A stretch of 64,000 bases of DNA from Erigeron canadensis (GCF_010389155.1 NC_057764.1:8804001-8868000); one strand, 5' to 3'. Counted from the stretch's first letter, positions 12,273-24,075 are shown. Translations and numbers: made by a program. Notes: a model not told the origin generated them from the letters alone.

Positions 12273-13328
12273 TTAGGGAGTGCTTTCAACATTTTTTAAA
12301 CGTGCATTACAACTTTGCACTTGCCTAACCAAATTTTGAAATTGATTTTCAATCCTTAACAAAATAGACTCCGAATTAGACACCTGAGCTCTACCAGAAT
12401 CTGAGGTAGAGGGCTCAGCAGGGATCACATTTTTCTTCTTCTGAAGGTTCTTAGGAGCCTTATTTGAAGACTGAGGGGAAGGCTTCTTGGGTTTAGCTTT
12501 CTTGTCTGAAGCACAGGTCTGACATGCTTCAGATTTGCCCTCAGGTTGTTCCTGGTTTTGATCAGTTATCACTTTTGATTTTCCAAGATTTTTAAAAATG
12601 ATCTCTGGTCTCATTTCTTTAGGAAGTGCATCCAAATCAGTTATTACGGATGCAAGATGAAGATCACCAGTGCCATAAGCGATTCTTTGATTTTCAAAAG
12701 TTTTCTTAATGGCAACTTCAGGAAAAGGTGATTTCATCCAAGATTTAATTATTTTCTGTTCTTTTTCCAAAATAACTTTTAATTCTTCTTTTTCCAATTC
12801 AAGTTTAGAAACCAGAGATTGATAACTTTTCAAAGCCAACTGAACATCTTTCAGTTCTTTTAATCTGGCCTGACTGGCGTTCAGTTCAGAAGAATTTATT
12901 TCAAACATTTTTATACTCTCTGAACGCACAGTTTCAACAGAAGTTATGTCGGCCTCTATAAGAACCAAAAGATCCAGTTTTTGTTATTCATCCTTCTGAA
13001 AATCGAATGTACTAACCTTCTTCATGATGATATCCACCCAACGACCAGATTCAACATCAAACTTGACAACATGACTATGATCTTCACGAGCCATGAAACA
13101 CATATCCCTTACTTCTCCTTCATCATCAGATGACACGTCAGAATCTTCCCATTTTTCAGTGTCTGCCACCATGCAGCTATTCTTATTGGATTCTTCCTGA
13201 GCCATCATCGCCATGTGGGCTTTCAGCTTTTTGTACTTAGCTTTGTACCCATCATCAGGCTTCTGAAAAATAGAATGGTTAGGGGCAGTGTGTGATGAGG
13301 AGGGTTGTGATGATCTGCATTCCTTCAT
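12273..13328 (-). pseudogene. Copia A gag C-terminal / spacer region
   Basis: Between the zinc knuckle and the protease are two open stretches, 13328-12984 and 12968-12273, split by a stop near 12984. The first begins right after the nonsense codon in the zinc knuckle (MKECRSSQ) and contains AKYKKLKAHMAMMAQEE. The second is helical and rich in Glu/Lys (LVSKLELEKEELKVILEKEQK), then Pro/Lys-rich, and ends in IENQFQNLVRQVQSCNARLKN. The same two blocks occur in Copia C (about 35060-34022, ending LESQIQNLSRQVQSCTARIKN), so they are a conserved spacer of this family. Role unknown; coiled-coil assembly is plausible. Confidence 0.7.
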
Positions 13329-13331
13329 AAA

Positions 13332-14429
13332 ATGTCATTTCTTTCCACATTTAAAACATTTTAAATTGGACTTATCGACAGTATTATTTAAGGAAAATTG
13401 TTTGCCATTTCTCTTTGATTTAAATTTAAAACGATTAAAAGTTTTGGCAATCATAGCAACAAGGTCATCATCATCATCCTCATCACATTCATATGATGCA
13501 TATTCAGAAATACCAGCTTTCATTAACTCAGCTACCATCTTCTTCACAGAGTCAGACTGATCACTCTCAGAAGATAGTAGAGCAGTATCTTGTGGTTCAG
13601 AATAATGAACTAATGCAGAACTGGTTGAAGTATGATTCTTTGCATCTTGCTCAGCCACAGCTCTCTCAGCTTTATTCTCCTCAGTGTATCTGAAGGCACC
13701 ATACAAGGAGGCCAGAGTGTGACTATGAAGGGTTTTACCTTGCCTTAATACCATGATCAAATTTTCCCATTTAGAAGGTAATATATCACAAAACTTTTCA
13801 AGTAAAATTTCATTGTCTTTTATAACACCAAGAGCTTTTAATTGATTGACCAAATTTGTAAATCTAAGATATGTTTCAGTTAGAGATTCATTTGGTAATG
13901 CAAAAAATGCTTCATATTTTTTATTCAAAGAAACTTTTCTTGTGGTGATAGTTTCCTTTGTTCCTTCAAACTGTGTTAACAACTCTTCCCACATCAACTT
14001 AGAACTATCAAGTAAAACAAGAGTGGGTTTTAAACTTTCTGGGACAGCAAAGAGAATCATATTTTGTAATTTAAAATCTAGGTCAGCCAAACGACGGTCT
14101 TCCTCTGACCAATGATCTTTCTCCTTGGGTGTTAACCTAGGGGTCCCATCTTGGTTAAAAACAACAGTTGATGCATTCATGGGAACATAAGGACCTTCTA
14201 AAAGAATGGTGGTCAAGTGTCTTTCAACTCTAGTGATGTACTTGAGCATACATGCCTTCCAAGTAATGAATGTGTCACTATTTCCATTAAATTCAGGTAC
14301 CGGATTGTTTGGAAAGTGAACATGAACACTGGGTTGAACTGGTGGTGCAGGTGGTGGATTTTGATTCATATTGACATTTGGGTTAGGGTTACCATTTGGG
14401 TTTGGGTTTGGTTGTTCGGTTCCAGACAT
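13332..14429 (-). pseudogene. Copia A gag (UBN2-type), interrupted in the zinc knuckle
   Basis: Start MSGTEQPN at 14429; an upstream in-frame ATG at 14456 is less likely because A' and C start at the equivalent position. An Asn/Pro-rich head is followed by a UBN2-type gag domain (FITWKACMLKYI, EDRRLADLDFKLQNMILFAVPESL, SKLMWEELLTQFEGT, SLNKKYEAFFALPNESL, LLEKFCDILPSKWENLIMVL). The C-terminus enters a CCHC knuckle, CFKCGKK, where a TGA at 13332-13334 replaces the Gly codon kept in Copia C (KYGKKGHFIKEC); the rest of the knuckle (HFMKEC) continues in frame. Gag would form the virus-like particle. Apart from this stop the frame is intact. Confidence 0.9.
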
Positions 14430-14475
14430 CTTGTAGGATCTAAACAGGTATAACAATTTAATGATTTAACCTGGG

Positions 14476-14488
14476 GGCTTTGATACCA
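14476..14488 (-). other. Primer binding site of Copia A (tRNA-iMet, one mismatch)
   Basis: The minus strand reads TGGTATCAAAGCC, one base different from the initiator tRNA-Met complement seen at 3958-3970. It lies two bases from the 5' LTR. Confidence 0.85.
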
Positions 14489-14490
14489 AA

Positions 14491-15431
14491 GGTGAGTCCA
14501 CCTACACAAGATGTACAACGAGAACAAGATATAAAATAGGTTAATAATAAACACAAGTATATCAAGTAACCCGACTGGCAAGTGGTTCGAATCTAGATAA
14601 CAACTAGTTATGAACCACGATACAGATATGGATATGAACAATAAAGAACAAGTGCTTGAAACTATATAAATACTAATTATATTCAAGTATTATGGCAATG
14701 AGTCGAGATGTATTTTTCAATGTATTTTATTTATTTGTATAAACAAAATACAAGAGTTGTTGCGGAACAAAGATAATCACACTTGTGAAAATATCTAAAC
14801 AACCCTAGAAATACAAATGATCTATGCGACAAGGAATTACTCGTAAGAATACTTAGAGTAATATCACACGTTGCAATTGCCAAAGTTCCAAGCGTTTTTG
14901 CAAGTGTGAGAAGTCTTATATTTATAGGCAAACATGTCTTGATGACATGACAATATGTCGTACAAATATGGTTGGATACATTTATGGATTTGTGGGACAA
15001 ATCCATAACATGCTTGTTTAAGGTAAAGTATGTAAGTTTCTTTGATGTGACTTGACATACTTTATTCCCAACCTTTTGCTAAAACTTTCCCAATCCCAGG
15101 TATAAGGTAATTAACCGGGTAAAGGTAGTTAAAGCTGCAAAAAGACTTTCCTCGTAATCAGTGAAAAAGTGTTGTAAATACTTTTTCACTAAGCCTCTTC
15201 AGATTCTTCAATCAGGTAAGATCTTCTCTGAGCTCTGCTTCTGAGATGATCTTCGTCTTCAGTCTTCAGTCTTTGACTTAGTCTGAACGTCTTCAGTGTT
15301 GGTTGATTTTGAATCTGAAGTGAAGCTTCAGTGAGCTTTATTCTGAATGCCTTCAGAATCCTGAGCAAACTTTCTTCACTGAACTTCAACTATTTTGAAC
15401 AAATCTTACTCGGTCGATTTTTGACCTAACA
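14491..15431 (-). repeat. 5' LTR of Copia A
   Basis: 941 bp, starting TGTTAGGTC at 15431 and ending at 14491, where the terminal A is mutated (GGACTCACC). TATAAATA lies at 14919-14926. It is nearly identical to 3973-4912, differing by scattered substitutions and one base of length near 15420. The right flank is the 3' UTR of Copia B. Confidence 0.9.
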
Positions 15432-15644
15432 ATATAAGTTGCAATTCCTATTTTTCACATGTACTTATCCAGATTAGGTCTAGAAATTAAATTGTTTAAA
15501 CTGGGAACACTAATGATCTATAAAGTGGCTCTCCAACAATGCAAATTAGACTTAGTCAAATTTTTCAAGGATTTTTCAAGCACAAACATGTATAGATAAA
15601 AGCTTGAAAATCCTTGCATAATTTCTAAACAAATAGGGGGAATT
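15432..15644 (+). other. Copia B 3' UTR and polypurine tract
   Basis: A non-coding remnant that resembles the stretch between the additional ORF and the 3' LTR in Copia A (read there on the minus strand), for example CATGTATAGATAAAAG against CCTGTATAGATAGAAG. It ends in AAATAGGGGGAATT directly before the LTR at 15645. It proves B is a host interrupted by the A block. Confidence 0.75.
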
Positions 15645-16339
15645 TGTTAGGTCCAGATTTACTGGACTCGCTCCAGACGTGACTACTAGAGCCCTCTGAA
15701 GATTTGTCCAAAAATTATGTGAAGACTAGTGACCAACATACTTCTACAGGAATCTGGATTCCACCAGATTTGTTCACTGGACTTCACTTCAGTCAAGATC
15801 TTTCCACTGAAGAACATTCTCACTGAAGTCGAAGACTGAAGTCTGAAGAAAGAAGTCTGACAAATAGCGGAGCTCACTGGAAGACTTACCAGATCTCCTG
15901 ACTGGAGTCCTTGTCAGTGTTCTAGACCTTACAAGTCTGAACACTGATTACAAGGAATTGACTTTATGCCTTTACATACCTTTACCCGGACAATCCATTT
16001 GTCCTTTGTTAAAAGCCTTACACGCATGTAAAGGTGGTTGGTTAATTAGAAGACAAGTCACTATCATGTGACTTTATTCTTGTACTTTAATCAATGCATT
16101 TAAGGAATTAAAGTAATATCCTTAAATGCATGCAACCATATTTGTACGGCAAAAAGAATATTATATTTATTCTTTTTGCCTATAAATACCAAGTCACTTC
16201 CTCGTCCAAATGACATACTTTTGCAATTTGGTGTCTTTGCTCAAATACTATCAATCTAAACAGTTATACTTCACAACTTTAAGTATTTCGATCAAGGAGT
16301 TTATTTAACAAATTTAGATCACTTGTAATTGATAGGTTG
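15645..16339 (+). repeat. 3' LTR of Copia B, first part
   Basis: The LTR starts TGTTAGGTCC. A TATAAATA box lies at 16181-16188. It is cut at 16339 by the Athila element, and the last five bases, GGTTG, are the target-site duplication. Confidence 0.85.
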
Positions 16340-16606
16340 TGATGTGACTAATTTATACCCATTACCCACATCATTATTGGCCATTTTAATATATGTTTTT
16401 AGTCGTTTTTTGTATGCATTTGGCGTGTTTATGGTGTTTGTTAGTGTTTACAGGCTCTAGACAGGTTACACGTCCATCTGGTACATTTTCGGTTGATTAT
16501 TGGCCCGGAAATACGTTATGTTGATGAGAGTCGATTTGAATGGACGAGGTGGCAGAGCTTAGCAAGTAATCGAGACCGAAAGAAGTTGGTCCTGTACAAG
16601 CTCTTG

Positions 16607-16835
16607 ATTGTGCCGCAGTGGGGATGCACAAGCCCACTACGCAGTCCTGATCCACGGAAATAAATGGACAAACCCCCACTGCGCCGCAGTCAAGGGAAGG
16701 TGAAAGGAGGCCGTGGATTCGTACTGCGCCGCAGTGGTGGTCACACGAGCCATTGCGCCGCAGTCAGCTGAAGTCAAGTCGACCAATATCCCACTGCGCC
16801 GCAGTGGGAGAAGTCAAGACCCACTGCGCCGCATT
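16607..16835. repeat. Cluster of 13-bp palindromes (ACTGCGCCGCAGT) in the left U3
   Basis: Copies begin at 16607, 16678, 16723, 16752, 16793 and 16823, with a 3-bp-deleted copy near 16637. The core has 6-bp arms around one central base. Variants are mostly C/T or G/A changes at the CpGs. The cluster ends about 55 bp before the TATA box, so it occupies the promoter-proximal part of U3. Confidence 0.85.
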
Positions 16836-16889
16836 GGGTGCACGGGGGAACAGACCTTGTTTTGTTTCTGCATCAGATTTTTGAGGAAG

Positions 16890-16897
16890 TATAAATA
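16890..16897 (+). promoter_or_regulatory. TATA box of the Athila 5' LTR
   Basis: TATAAATA followed by AGAAAACCCTAAG, repeated in the right LTR at 41961-41968. It is the likely promoter for the genomic RNA. Confidence 0.6.
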
Positions 16898-17954
16898 GAA
16901 AACCCTAAGTCAAAAATTGGGGTATCCAAACTCTTTCTAGGAGCTGCTCTATCAGGATTCTTCCTTCTCCAATCAAGTGTTTCACTTAGGCGAACTCATC
17001 GAAGATATTACGGGCACCCATCTAGATCGTATCTACATTATTGTCTTGCAATTTTATTTTCTTCAAACAATTGGTACATTATGTTTCTCTTCTATTTTAT
17101 TCAATATTTTGAATTGATCATGAGTGGCTAACTGTTTAATCATCCACCTTGATGAAACGAGACGGATAATGTGATTGCAATATTCTTAATTCAAAAGGGT
17201 TTATTTAATTATCATTGTTCTGAGATCTTAATGATCTTAATTCTTTTCATTAATTAATCTCGATATTGGTTGCATATGATTTTTCGTTAGTGGTACCAGT
17301 TGAATGTGTATGTGATTTTAAAACGGTTACTTGTCTATAAGTAATTATCAGTAGTTAATGGTATGATAGTGAATATCATTTTAAGAAAAGATTAATTTTG
17401 TCAACATGATTGATATCGGTTGGTGGTACCACGTTATTGTCACATAGGTTCAATTGATAATTTGATGGTCAATAAAACTGATTGTTAGAAGAATTGCCTT
17501 GGTTTTGGTGATACCGGCTTGGGTAATTCGACTAGTAGTTAGGTGATCCGATAACTTGTTCACGGTTGGTGGTACCACGTGAGTAGTTTAATCTTGTCAC
17601 GATTATCTTTTAAACTCTAGAGAATTTGTTGTTCATCAAATGCAATCACATTTGAAGTCAAGGGAAGTCAAGGTGGATGACTTTTAATTATATTGTCTGA
17701 ACTTTTCTTTTAAATTTATGCAATCATTTTGCAAACCAATTTATTTAATTGTCAAAGAGGAATTTCGAAGCAACACCCGTTTTCCAAACCATTTTACAAG
17801 CAACTAATCATTTCACAGTTCCTGAGAACGAACTCAGACTTACCTCTTAGATATATTACAAAAGATCGGGTCCACTGCCCGTGAGTGCGTAGTAATGAGT
17901 TTTTTGGTAGTTTTAGTTTATAAATTTAAAGCTCGATTTTGCACATCAAGTTTT

Positions 17955-17972
17955 TGGCGCCGCTGCCGGGGA
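17955..17972 (+). other. Athila primer binding site (tRNA-Asp type)
   Basis: TGGCGCCGCTGCCGGGGA, six bases after the LTR end. Athila/Tat elements are known to use a tRNA-Asp-complementary TGGCGCCGTTGCCGGGG site; there is one difference here. Confidence 0.85.
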
Positions 17973-18123
17973 TTGTGTGCCGATTTAGTTATTTATTTAG
18001 TGGTTTGATCCTTCCTCACGCGTGAGGAAGGTATTTGCTTTATTAGTTTAGACTTGTTTATTGAATTATCACAGGTGCATTTGACGTGTGGTGTTAGTTG
18101 TGTTTTGCAGGATACTTTAATAG

Positions 18124-20118
18124 TTGATGATTTTGCGTTCTTCGGGGAGACCTCTTTTTAGTCCACTAAAAACTCCACCTAGACATAGGATCAACTACAC
18201 GGCACCACCAGATTGGGACGAAGAAGGCTTCTATCTAGAGGAATTCTTTGACCTTGCACTTGTAAAAGAAGAGATGGGTGACAATCCACCAAGAGATCCG
18301 AATGACATCAAGTATGGAGACCGAGCCCGCAATATTCCTTCGGCTCGTGGTTCCGCCATTAGAACACCAGCGGTTGATCAAAACTTTAATTTGAAACCGA
18401 ATCATTTAAAGAGCATCGAAGAGAAAAAGTTTGATGGAAAGAAGAAGTGGGATCCATATAAGCACTTGGAGAGGTTTGAGAAGTTGGCACGGCTCTACCA
18501 ATATGGCCAAAACCAAATGAGTGTCGTGAAACGTGAAACCTTTCCTATCACTCTTACCGGGGAAGCTGAAGATTGGTTTAATGATCTTCCCGAGAATTCG
18601 ATTACAACTTGGGATCAACTCAAGGAAGCTTTTATCGGTGAGTTTTACTCGGTTAGAACTCAAAGGCAATTGGAAAACTTGATTAGGTCTTTCATGCAAG
18701 AAGATGGGGAAGATGTGGTAGATGCATGGATCCGGTTTAAGGAAATGTTGAGGAATTGTCCGGGGCATGAATTGACCAAGGAGAAGTATGTTGAATTGTT
18801 CTTTGATGGATTGACCAAGGCTTCTAAAAGAGAGATGGGATATGCTTTTGGTGGGAGTTTTAGCAAGATTACTCCAAATGAAGGTTTTGACATTTTGGAG
18901 CGAATGGTGAAGGACAATGCGGCCATGGATGATAAGAGGTTTGTGAAGAATGAGAGTCGATTCAAGCAAAATAAGGTTGCAAGGGCCAATGGAAGCAACA
19001 GTTCTAGTGTCATTGATGAGATTCAAGCTTTATCGGCAAGGATGGATAAAGGTTTTGCTAACCAAGAATCGAGGTTTGGATATCTAGAGCGAGATGTGAA
19101 GGTGCTAGCTGATGGGTGTGATCATTGTGGAGACACACACTATTCCGAAGAGTGTCCCAACCGGGGACCCAAAGATGTTAATTTCGTTCAGAATCAGCAA
19201 GGATGTTTTCAGAGAAACACCGGTTTTCAGAAACGGTCATCAGGTAACAATTCCTATAACTCTTCTTTTCCTGCTAATCCTTCTCGTTTTTCTGGTAACA
19301 GGTGGCAAAAGAGCAACTATCAAAGTTAGCCACAGCAGCAGGAGACTAAGCACAACCAAGGATCGGGATCTTCCTATCCTGTTAACGATCCTAATGCCGA
19401 GCTGAGGGAGATGATGAAGCAGATGATGAGTAATCAGATTGAGACGAGCACAAGTATCCAAAATATAAGGGAGGATACTCGGGAGTTGAGTGAGAGGCTA
19501 GACAGGATTAATGGCAAGGTGGAGATGAATGCCAAAAATCAGGATATTAACTTTAAGGATCTTCAAAGCAGGATGGTTGCTCTAACTAGGCCCCAGAGTG
19601 CTTTGCCTAGTAACACTCAGCAGAATCCGAACCAGAACCAAGGGTCCAACAGTGGTCAAAAGTACACTCCACCGCCTGTTCGTCACGAGCAGGCGAAGGC
19701 CATTACTACTCGTACAGGTAGATCCTATGCCCCTCCTTCTAATCCTAATGTTGTTGTTTTAGATGTGCAGGATACAGGAAATGAAGAAGCTGAAGACGTT
19801 GATGAGGAGATTGTGATGGAAGATCAGTCGACTGTGAAGACTCCGGTTACCCCACCAGAACCGGCGGTGACACCCGAGGCTAAGCCATATAAGCCTAAGA
19901 TTCCATTTCCACAGCGGTTCAGGAAGGCCAAATTGAAGGAACAATATGATAAATTTGTTAACATGATTAAAAATGTTCATATTAACGTGCCTTTAGTTGA
20001 TTTGATACAGGGGATGCCGAATTATGCGAAGTTTATCAAGGAACTTGTTACAGACAAAGGAAAGATGGATGAGGTGAAGGCGACATATCTCAATGCTGAG
20101 TGTTCTGCTATCTTGTAG
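18124..20118 (+). pseudogene. Athila gag with one internal stop
   Basis: The frame from 18124 to 20118 is broken only by TAG at 19327. The first part (401 aa) contains the retrotransposon gag domain (WDPYKHLERFEKLARLY, LTGEAEDWFNDLPENSITTW, LKEAFIGEFYSVRTQRQLE, residues about 95-270) and a knuckle CDHCGDTHYSEEC (about residues 335-347). The second part is a Gln/Asn/Pro-rich linker and the conserved KIPFPQRFRKAKLKEQYDKF and YAKFIKELVTDK segments that precede the Athila protease. The TAG at 19327 sits in a Gln-rich run (QS-stop-PQQQ) and the next at 20116 before NQQ, so both fit CAG to TAG changes. Gag would assemble virus-like particles. Confidence 0.92.
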
Positions 20119-20937
20119 AATCAACAGATTCCACCTAAGCTTGAGGATCCAGGGAGTTTTCTTATAACTTGTTCCATTCGTACTTTGACTTGTAAGGCAT
20201 TAGCAGATTTACGTGCAAGTATCAATTTGATGCCTTACTCGGTTTGGAGTAAGTTGGCTTCCGGAATTTTGAGACCTACTCGTATGAGTATAAGACTAGC
20301 TGACCACTCTTTTCAGTATCCCAATAGGATTGCTGAGAACATGACTGTCCAAGTAGGTCATATAGTCTTTCTTGTTCATTTTGTAATCCTAGAAATGGAA
20401 GAAGACACTAAGGTGCCCTTGATTTTAGGTAGACCGTTCCTTAGCACCGCGGATGCTATCATTCGGGTGAAAGATAAGGAAATTTCGTTGGGTGTGGGTA
20501 CGGATAGAATAGTGTTTAATGTTGAACGATCTATTAAGCATTCTTACTCGACTGATGAATCTTGTTTCAGGATTGACGTAATTGATGATGCTTTGGATCA
20601 AGAATTTCAGGAATTCATGGAAACAGATGTTGATGAGGAGCTCGTTTGTTTAGGAGCTGGAGATATTGGTGATGAAGATTTGTTTGCAGAGGTGATGGCG
20701 TTTGGTATGGATGAGACACCTCTAGAAAATGAGAGCTTTGAAAAGGTTGTAGCTGATGGAAGCTCAAGGGTGCCAAATTCGGTTGATGTACCCCCTACTA
20801 ATCTGGAGCTCAAGCCATTGCCTGCCCACTTGGAGTATGCTTACTTGGCAGGTAAATCCTCTTTACCCGTTGTCATCTCGTCCGCACTTTCGAGTGACGA
20901 GAAAAATCTTCTTTTGGCCGTGCTCAAAGCTCATTAG
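20119..20937 (+). pseudogene. Athila protease region
   Basis: In frame with gag and RT. The aspartic protease reads ALADLRASINLMPYSVW (about 20194-20245). Athila proteases normally show DLGAS here, so the Gly next to the catalytic Asp is Arg, probably inactivating. The flap and second-half motifs follow (TKVPLILGRPFLSTADAII, about 20409-20463). The stretch to 20937 is an acidic linker to RT. It ends in TAG at 20935 between AH and RAFAWK, where a Gln codon is expected. Confidence 0.85.
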
Positions 20938-22525
20938 CGGGCTTTTGCTTGGAAAACCACTGACATTCCAGGTATTAGTCCTGATTTTTGCATGCATAAG
21001 ATAGATTTTGTTGATGATGCTAAGCCTGTTATCCAGAGACAGAGGAGGCTTAATCCAAATATGAAGGAGGTGGTTAAGAAGGAAGTGATTAAGCTTTTAG
21101 ATGCAGGGATCATTTTTCCTATAGCTGATAGTTCTTGGGTAAGTCCCGTCCACTGTGTTCCCAAAAAGGGGGGCATGACGGTCATTGAAAATGAAAATAA
21201 TGAACTTTTGGTCACTAAGACTGTCACGGGGTGGCGGGTTTGCATAGATTACCATAAGTTGAATGATGCCACCCGTAAGGATCATTTTCCCATCCCATTT
21301 ATTGATCAAATGTTGGAAAGACTTGCCGGAAATGAATATTTTTGTTTCTTGGATGGGTTCTCCAGGTATTTCCAAATACCCATCGACCCGAAAGACCAAG
21401 AAAAGACCACTTTTACATGCCCATTTGGTACCTTTGCTTACCGGCGAATGCCTTTTGGCTTGTGTAATGCCCCGGGCACCTTCCAAAGGTACATGATAGC
21501 TATTTTCCAGGACATGCTTGAAACCTCAATGGAGGTTTTCATGGATGATTTCTCGGTTTTCGGGGATTCTTTTAGGTCTTGTTTGCATAACCTAGATAAG
21601 ATGTTGACTAGGTGTGAAAAGGCTCGTCTAGTTTTGAATTGGGAGAAGTGTCACTTCATGGTAACCGAGGGAATTGTCCTAGGTCATAAGGTGTCTAGAG
21701 CCGGAATAGAAGTTGATAGGGCCAAGATTGATGTGATAGCCAAGTTACCCCCACCTTCCAAAGTGAAAGGGGTACGTAGTTTCCTTGGCCATGCTAGTTT
21801 CTACCGGAGATTCATTAAGGATTTCTCTAAGATCACTCGTCCGATGACCCACTTGTTGGAGAAGGACGTCCCTTTTGTTTTTGATGAATCTTGTTTAAGT
21901 GCTTTTCAGGTATTGAAGGATAAGTTGACCAATTCTCCCATTATGGTTGGACCGGATTGGAATTTGCCGTTTGAACTGATGTGCGATGCAAGTGACTATG
22001 CTGTAGGAGCCGTGCTTGGGCAAAGGGATGATAAGCATTTCAAGCCAATTTACTATGCTAGTAAAACTTTGAATCCCGCCCAGCAAAATTACACTACTAC
22101 AGAGAAGGAGTTACTTGTGGTAGTCTTTGCATTTGATAAGTTTCGGTCATATCTAGTACTAAGTAAAACTGTTTTTTTTCACTGACCACTCTGCTTTGAA
22201 GTATTTGTTTTCTAAGCAAGATGCAAAGCCTAGACTGATTCGATGGATTCTATTGTTGCAAGAAATTGATATCGAAATCAAGGATAAGAAAGGTGCCAAG
22301 AACTTAGCAGCTGATCATTTGAGCCGGTTGGAGGACCCAAACCAGGAGGAGCTTCAGGATGGGGAGATTAAGGATCACTTCCCCGATGAATATTTGAATG
22401 TCATTTCTAGTTCTGATGAAGGTCCTTGGTTTGCTGACATTGCTAATTATTTGGTTGCAGGTGAAATACCAAATGATTTCTCGAGTCAACAGAAGAAGAA
22501 GCTCATATTGGATGCTAAGCATTAA
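20938..22525 (+). pseudogene. Athila reverse transcriptase-RNase H
   Basis: RT runs from about 20992 in the gag frame: VIQRQRRLNPNMKEVVKKEV, GWRVCIDYHKLNDATRKDHF, FPIPFIDQMLERLAGNEYF, FLDGFSRYFQIPIDPKDQEK and the catalytic FMDD at 21538-21549. The connection and RNase H follow (LPFELMCDASDYAVGAVLGQ, YYASKTLNPAQQNYTTTEKE). A run of eight T at about 22171-22178 has one base too many and shifts the frame; RNase H continues in the next frame (LKYLFSKQDAKPRLIRWILL, AADHLSRLE) to a TAA at 22523. The catalytic residues remain but the protein cannot be made whole. Confidence 0.92.
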
Positions 22526-23670
22526 TACTGGGATAACCTATATCTGTTTCGAATTTGTGCAGATTGTATGGTCAGGAGATGTGTTGCGGGAGCTGAGACT
22601 AGAGAGATTTTGGATGCTTGCCATTACGGGCCAACCGGAGGTCACTATGGTCCGTCAGTTACATGTATGCAGGTTTTTGATGCAGGTTTCTGTTAGCCGA
22701 CAATCTTCAAGGAAGCATCACAAAAAGGGATGAAATGCCACAGCAAGGGATTAAGGTATGTGAGGTTTTTAATATTTGGGGCATAGACTTCATGGGACCA
22801 TTCCCACCATCTTACAAGTCCCAGTACATCCTAGTTGCTGTTGACTACGTGTCTAAGTAGGCTGAAGCCAAGGCTTTGCCTACAAACGATGCGAGGGTAG
22901 TCATTGAATTCTTGAAACAGTTGTTTAGTAGGTTTGGTTGCCCTAGAGCCTTAATTAGTGATCGTGGAACACATTTTGCTAATCATCAACTAGATAAGGT
23001 TCTTAAGAAGTATGGTGTTCATCATTACTTTTCAACTTCTTATCACCCATAGACCAGTGGTCAAGTGGAAAACACCAACAGGGCTTTGAAAAGAATTTTG
23101 GAAAAAACGGTCGGGGATAACCCCAAGGTTTGGTCGAAAAAGTTAGATGATGCCTTGTGGGCATTTAAGACCGCTTTTAAGACGCCTATTGGCACGACGC
23201 CATATAAGTTGCTCTACGGTAAGAATTGCCATTTACGGATTGAATTAGAGCATAAGGCGTATTGGGCTTTGAGAAATTTGAACCTAGACATGATGGAGGC
23301 CAGTGAACTTAGGTTGTTGCAGCTCCATGAGCTCGATGAGCTTAGATTGGGAGCTTATGAGAATTCCCGGCTTTACAAAGAAAAGACCAAGATTTACCAT
23401 GATAAAAGGATCCGTAGGAAGGAATTTAAGGTTGGTGCAAAAGTTTTGTTGTTCCTGTCAAAGTTTAAAATCAAACAACCGAAATTAACTTCTAGATGGA
23501 TAGGTCCTTTTGTAATTAAACATGTGTATCCGTCCGGTTATGTCGAATTGTTTAAAAGGGATAGAAATGGGTCTTTCATTGTCAATGGTCATCGGCTCAA
23601 ATTATATTTGGAAGAAGAACAGGAGGAGGGGATGGTTGAAGAAATCCCCATTTTTGATTCACAAACTTGA
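22526..23670 (+). pseudogene. Athila integrase
   Basis: The zinc-binding HHCC part is only partly kept: an ACHYGPTGGHYG block at 22617-22650, then a deletion near 22715-22725 that removes the CxxC half. The catalytic core has D at 22786 (GIDFMGP), D at 22960 (ISDRGTHF) and E at 23068 (SGQVENTNR). The GPY-type C-terminal domain (RWIGPFVIKHVYPSGYVEL) is followed by the end at 23670. Stops are TAG at 22858 (Trp expected in SKWAEA) and TAG at 23050 (Gln expected in HPQTSGQ). The last 201 residues (23065-23670) are open. Confidence 0.9.
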
Positions 23671-23882
23671 AATGGTGATCGAGTCTAGCTCACGACTCGT
23701 AAATAAATTAAGCTCTTTTGGGAGGCAACCCGTGTTTGATTTTGTTTTGTCAAATTTCTTTTAATTTTGTTAGATAGGTTTAATTTGTTTTGTCAAGAAT
23801 GTGCAGGTTCAAGTGTGGTATGAAGCGATTGAGGTAAGTTTATGTTTAAAACTGAAAAACAATTTTTTCTGGAAAATTCCCC

Positions 23883-24075
23883 CACTGCGCCGTAGTGGGG
23901 GTGGTAAACTCGACTGCGCCGCAGTCCATTTCCACGACCAACCTTGACAATCACCCCACTGCGCCGCAGTGGGGGTATGAGGGAAGGACTGCACCGCAGT
24001 CTATATGCTCGGCATAAGTTGCTTAGAGCCTCACTGCGCCGCAGTGAGGAAGGCCTTAGCCCACTACGCCGCAGT
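23883..24075. repeat. Second palindrome cluster, upstream of the env-like start
   Basis: Six copies of ACTGCGCCGCAGT or one-base variants start at 23883, 23913, 23958, 23988, 24033 and 24063. Flanks extend the pairing in several (CCCCC/GGGGG at 23883, CCTC/GAGG at 24033). The cluster lies 230-420 bp before the env-like ATG at 24306 and after the integrase stop, in otherwise non-coding sequence. Confidence 0.85.

Larger units (their letters stand above)
3973..15431 (-). mobile_element. Copia element A (Ty1/Copia with additional ORF), minus strand
   Basis: Order on the minus strand: 5' LTR (14491-15431), PBS, gag, spacer, PR, INT, RT, RNase H (to 8737), a gap of about 700 bp with promoter-like motifs, the additional ORF (8037-5207), PPT (4913-4926), 3' LTR (3973-4912). 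LTRs of 941 and 940 bp are nearly identical by eye. There is no target-site duplication, because the left LTR abuts a PBS and gag fragment of another copy. The third ORF after RNase H and the RNase H end (motif HSKTKHID) suggest the SIRE/Maximus lineage; that assignment is inference. Confidence 0.9.
16340..17948 (+). repeat. 5' LTR of the Athila element
   Basis: 1609 bp, TGATGT to ACATCA. U3 holds the palindrome cluster at 16607-16835 and a TATAAATA box at 16890-16897. The right LTR is 1643 bp. Most of the difference is a deletion here between two neighbouring palindromes (near 16690) plus a 3-bp loss at 16638. The rest is dotted with short repeats of GGTGGTACCA type around 17290-17570. Confidence 0.9.

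Noticed and set aside
3968..15436. A target-site duplication for Copia A
   Set aside because: The left flank (ATACCAAA, part of a PBS) and right flank (ATATAAG) do not match, as expected from the shared LTR.
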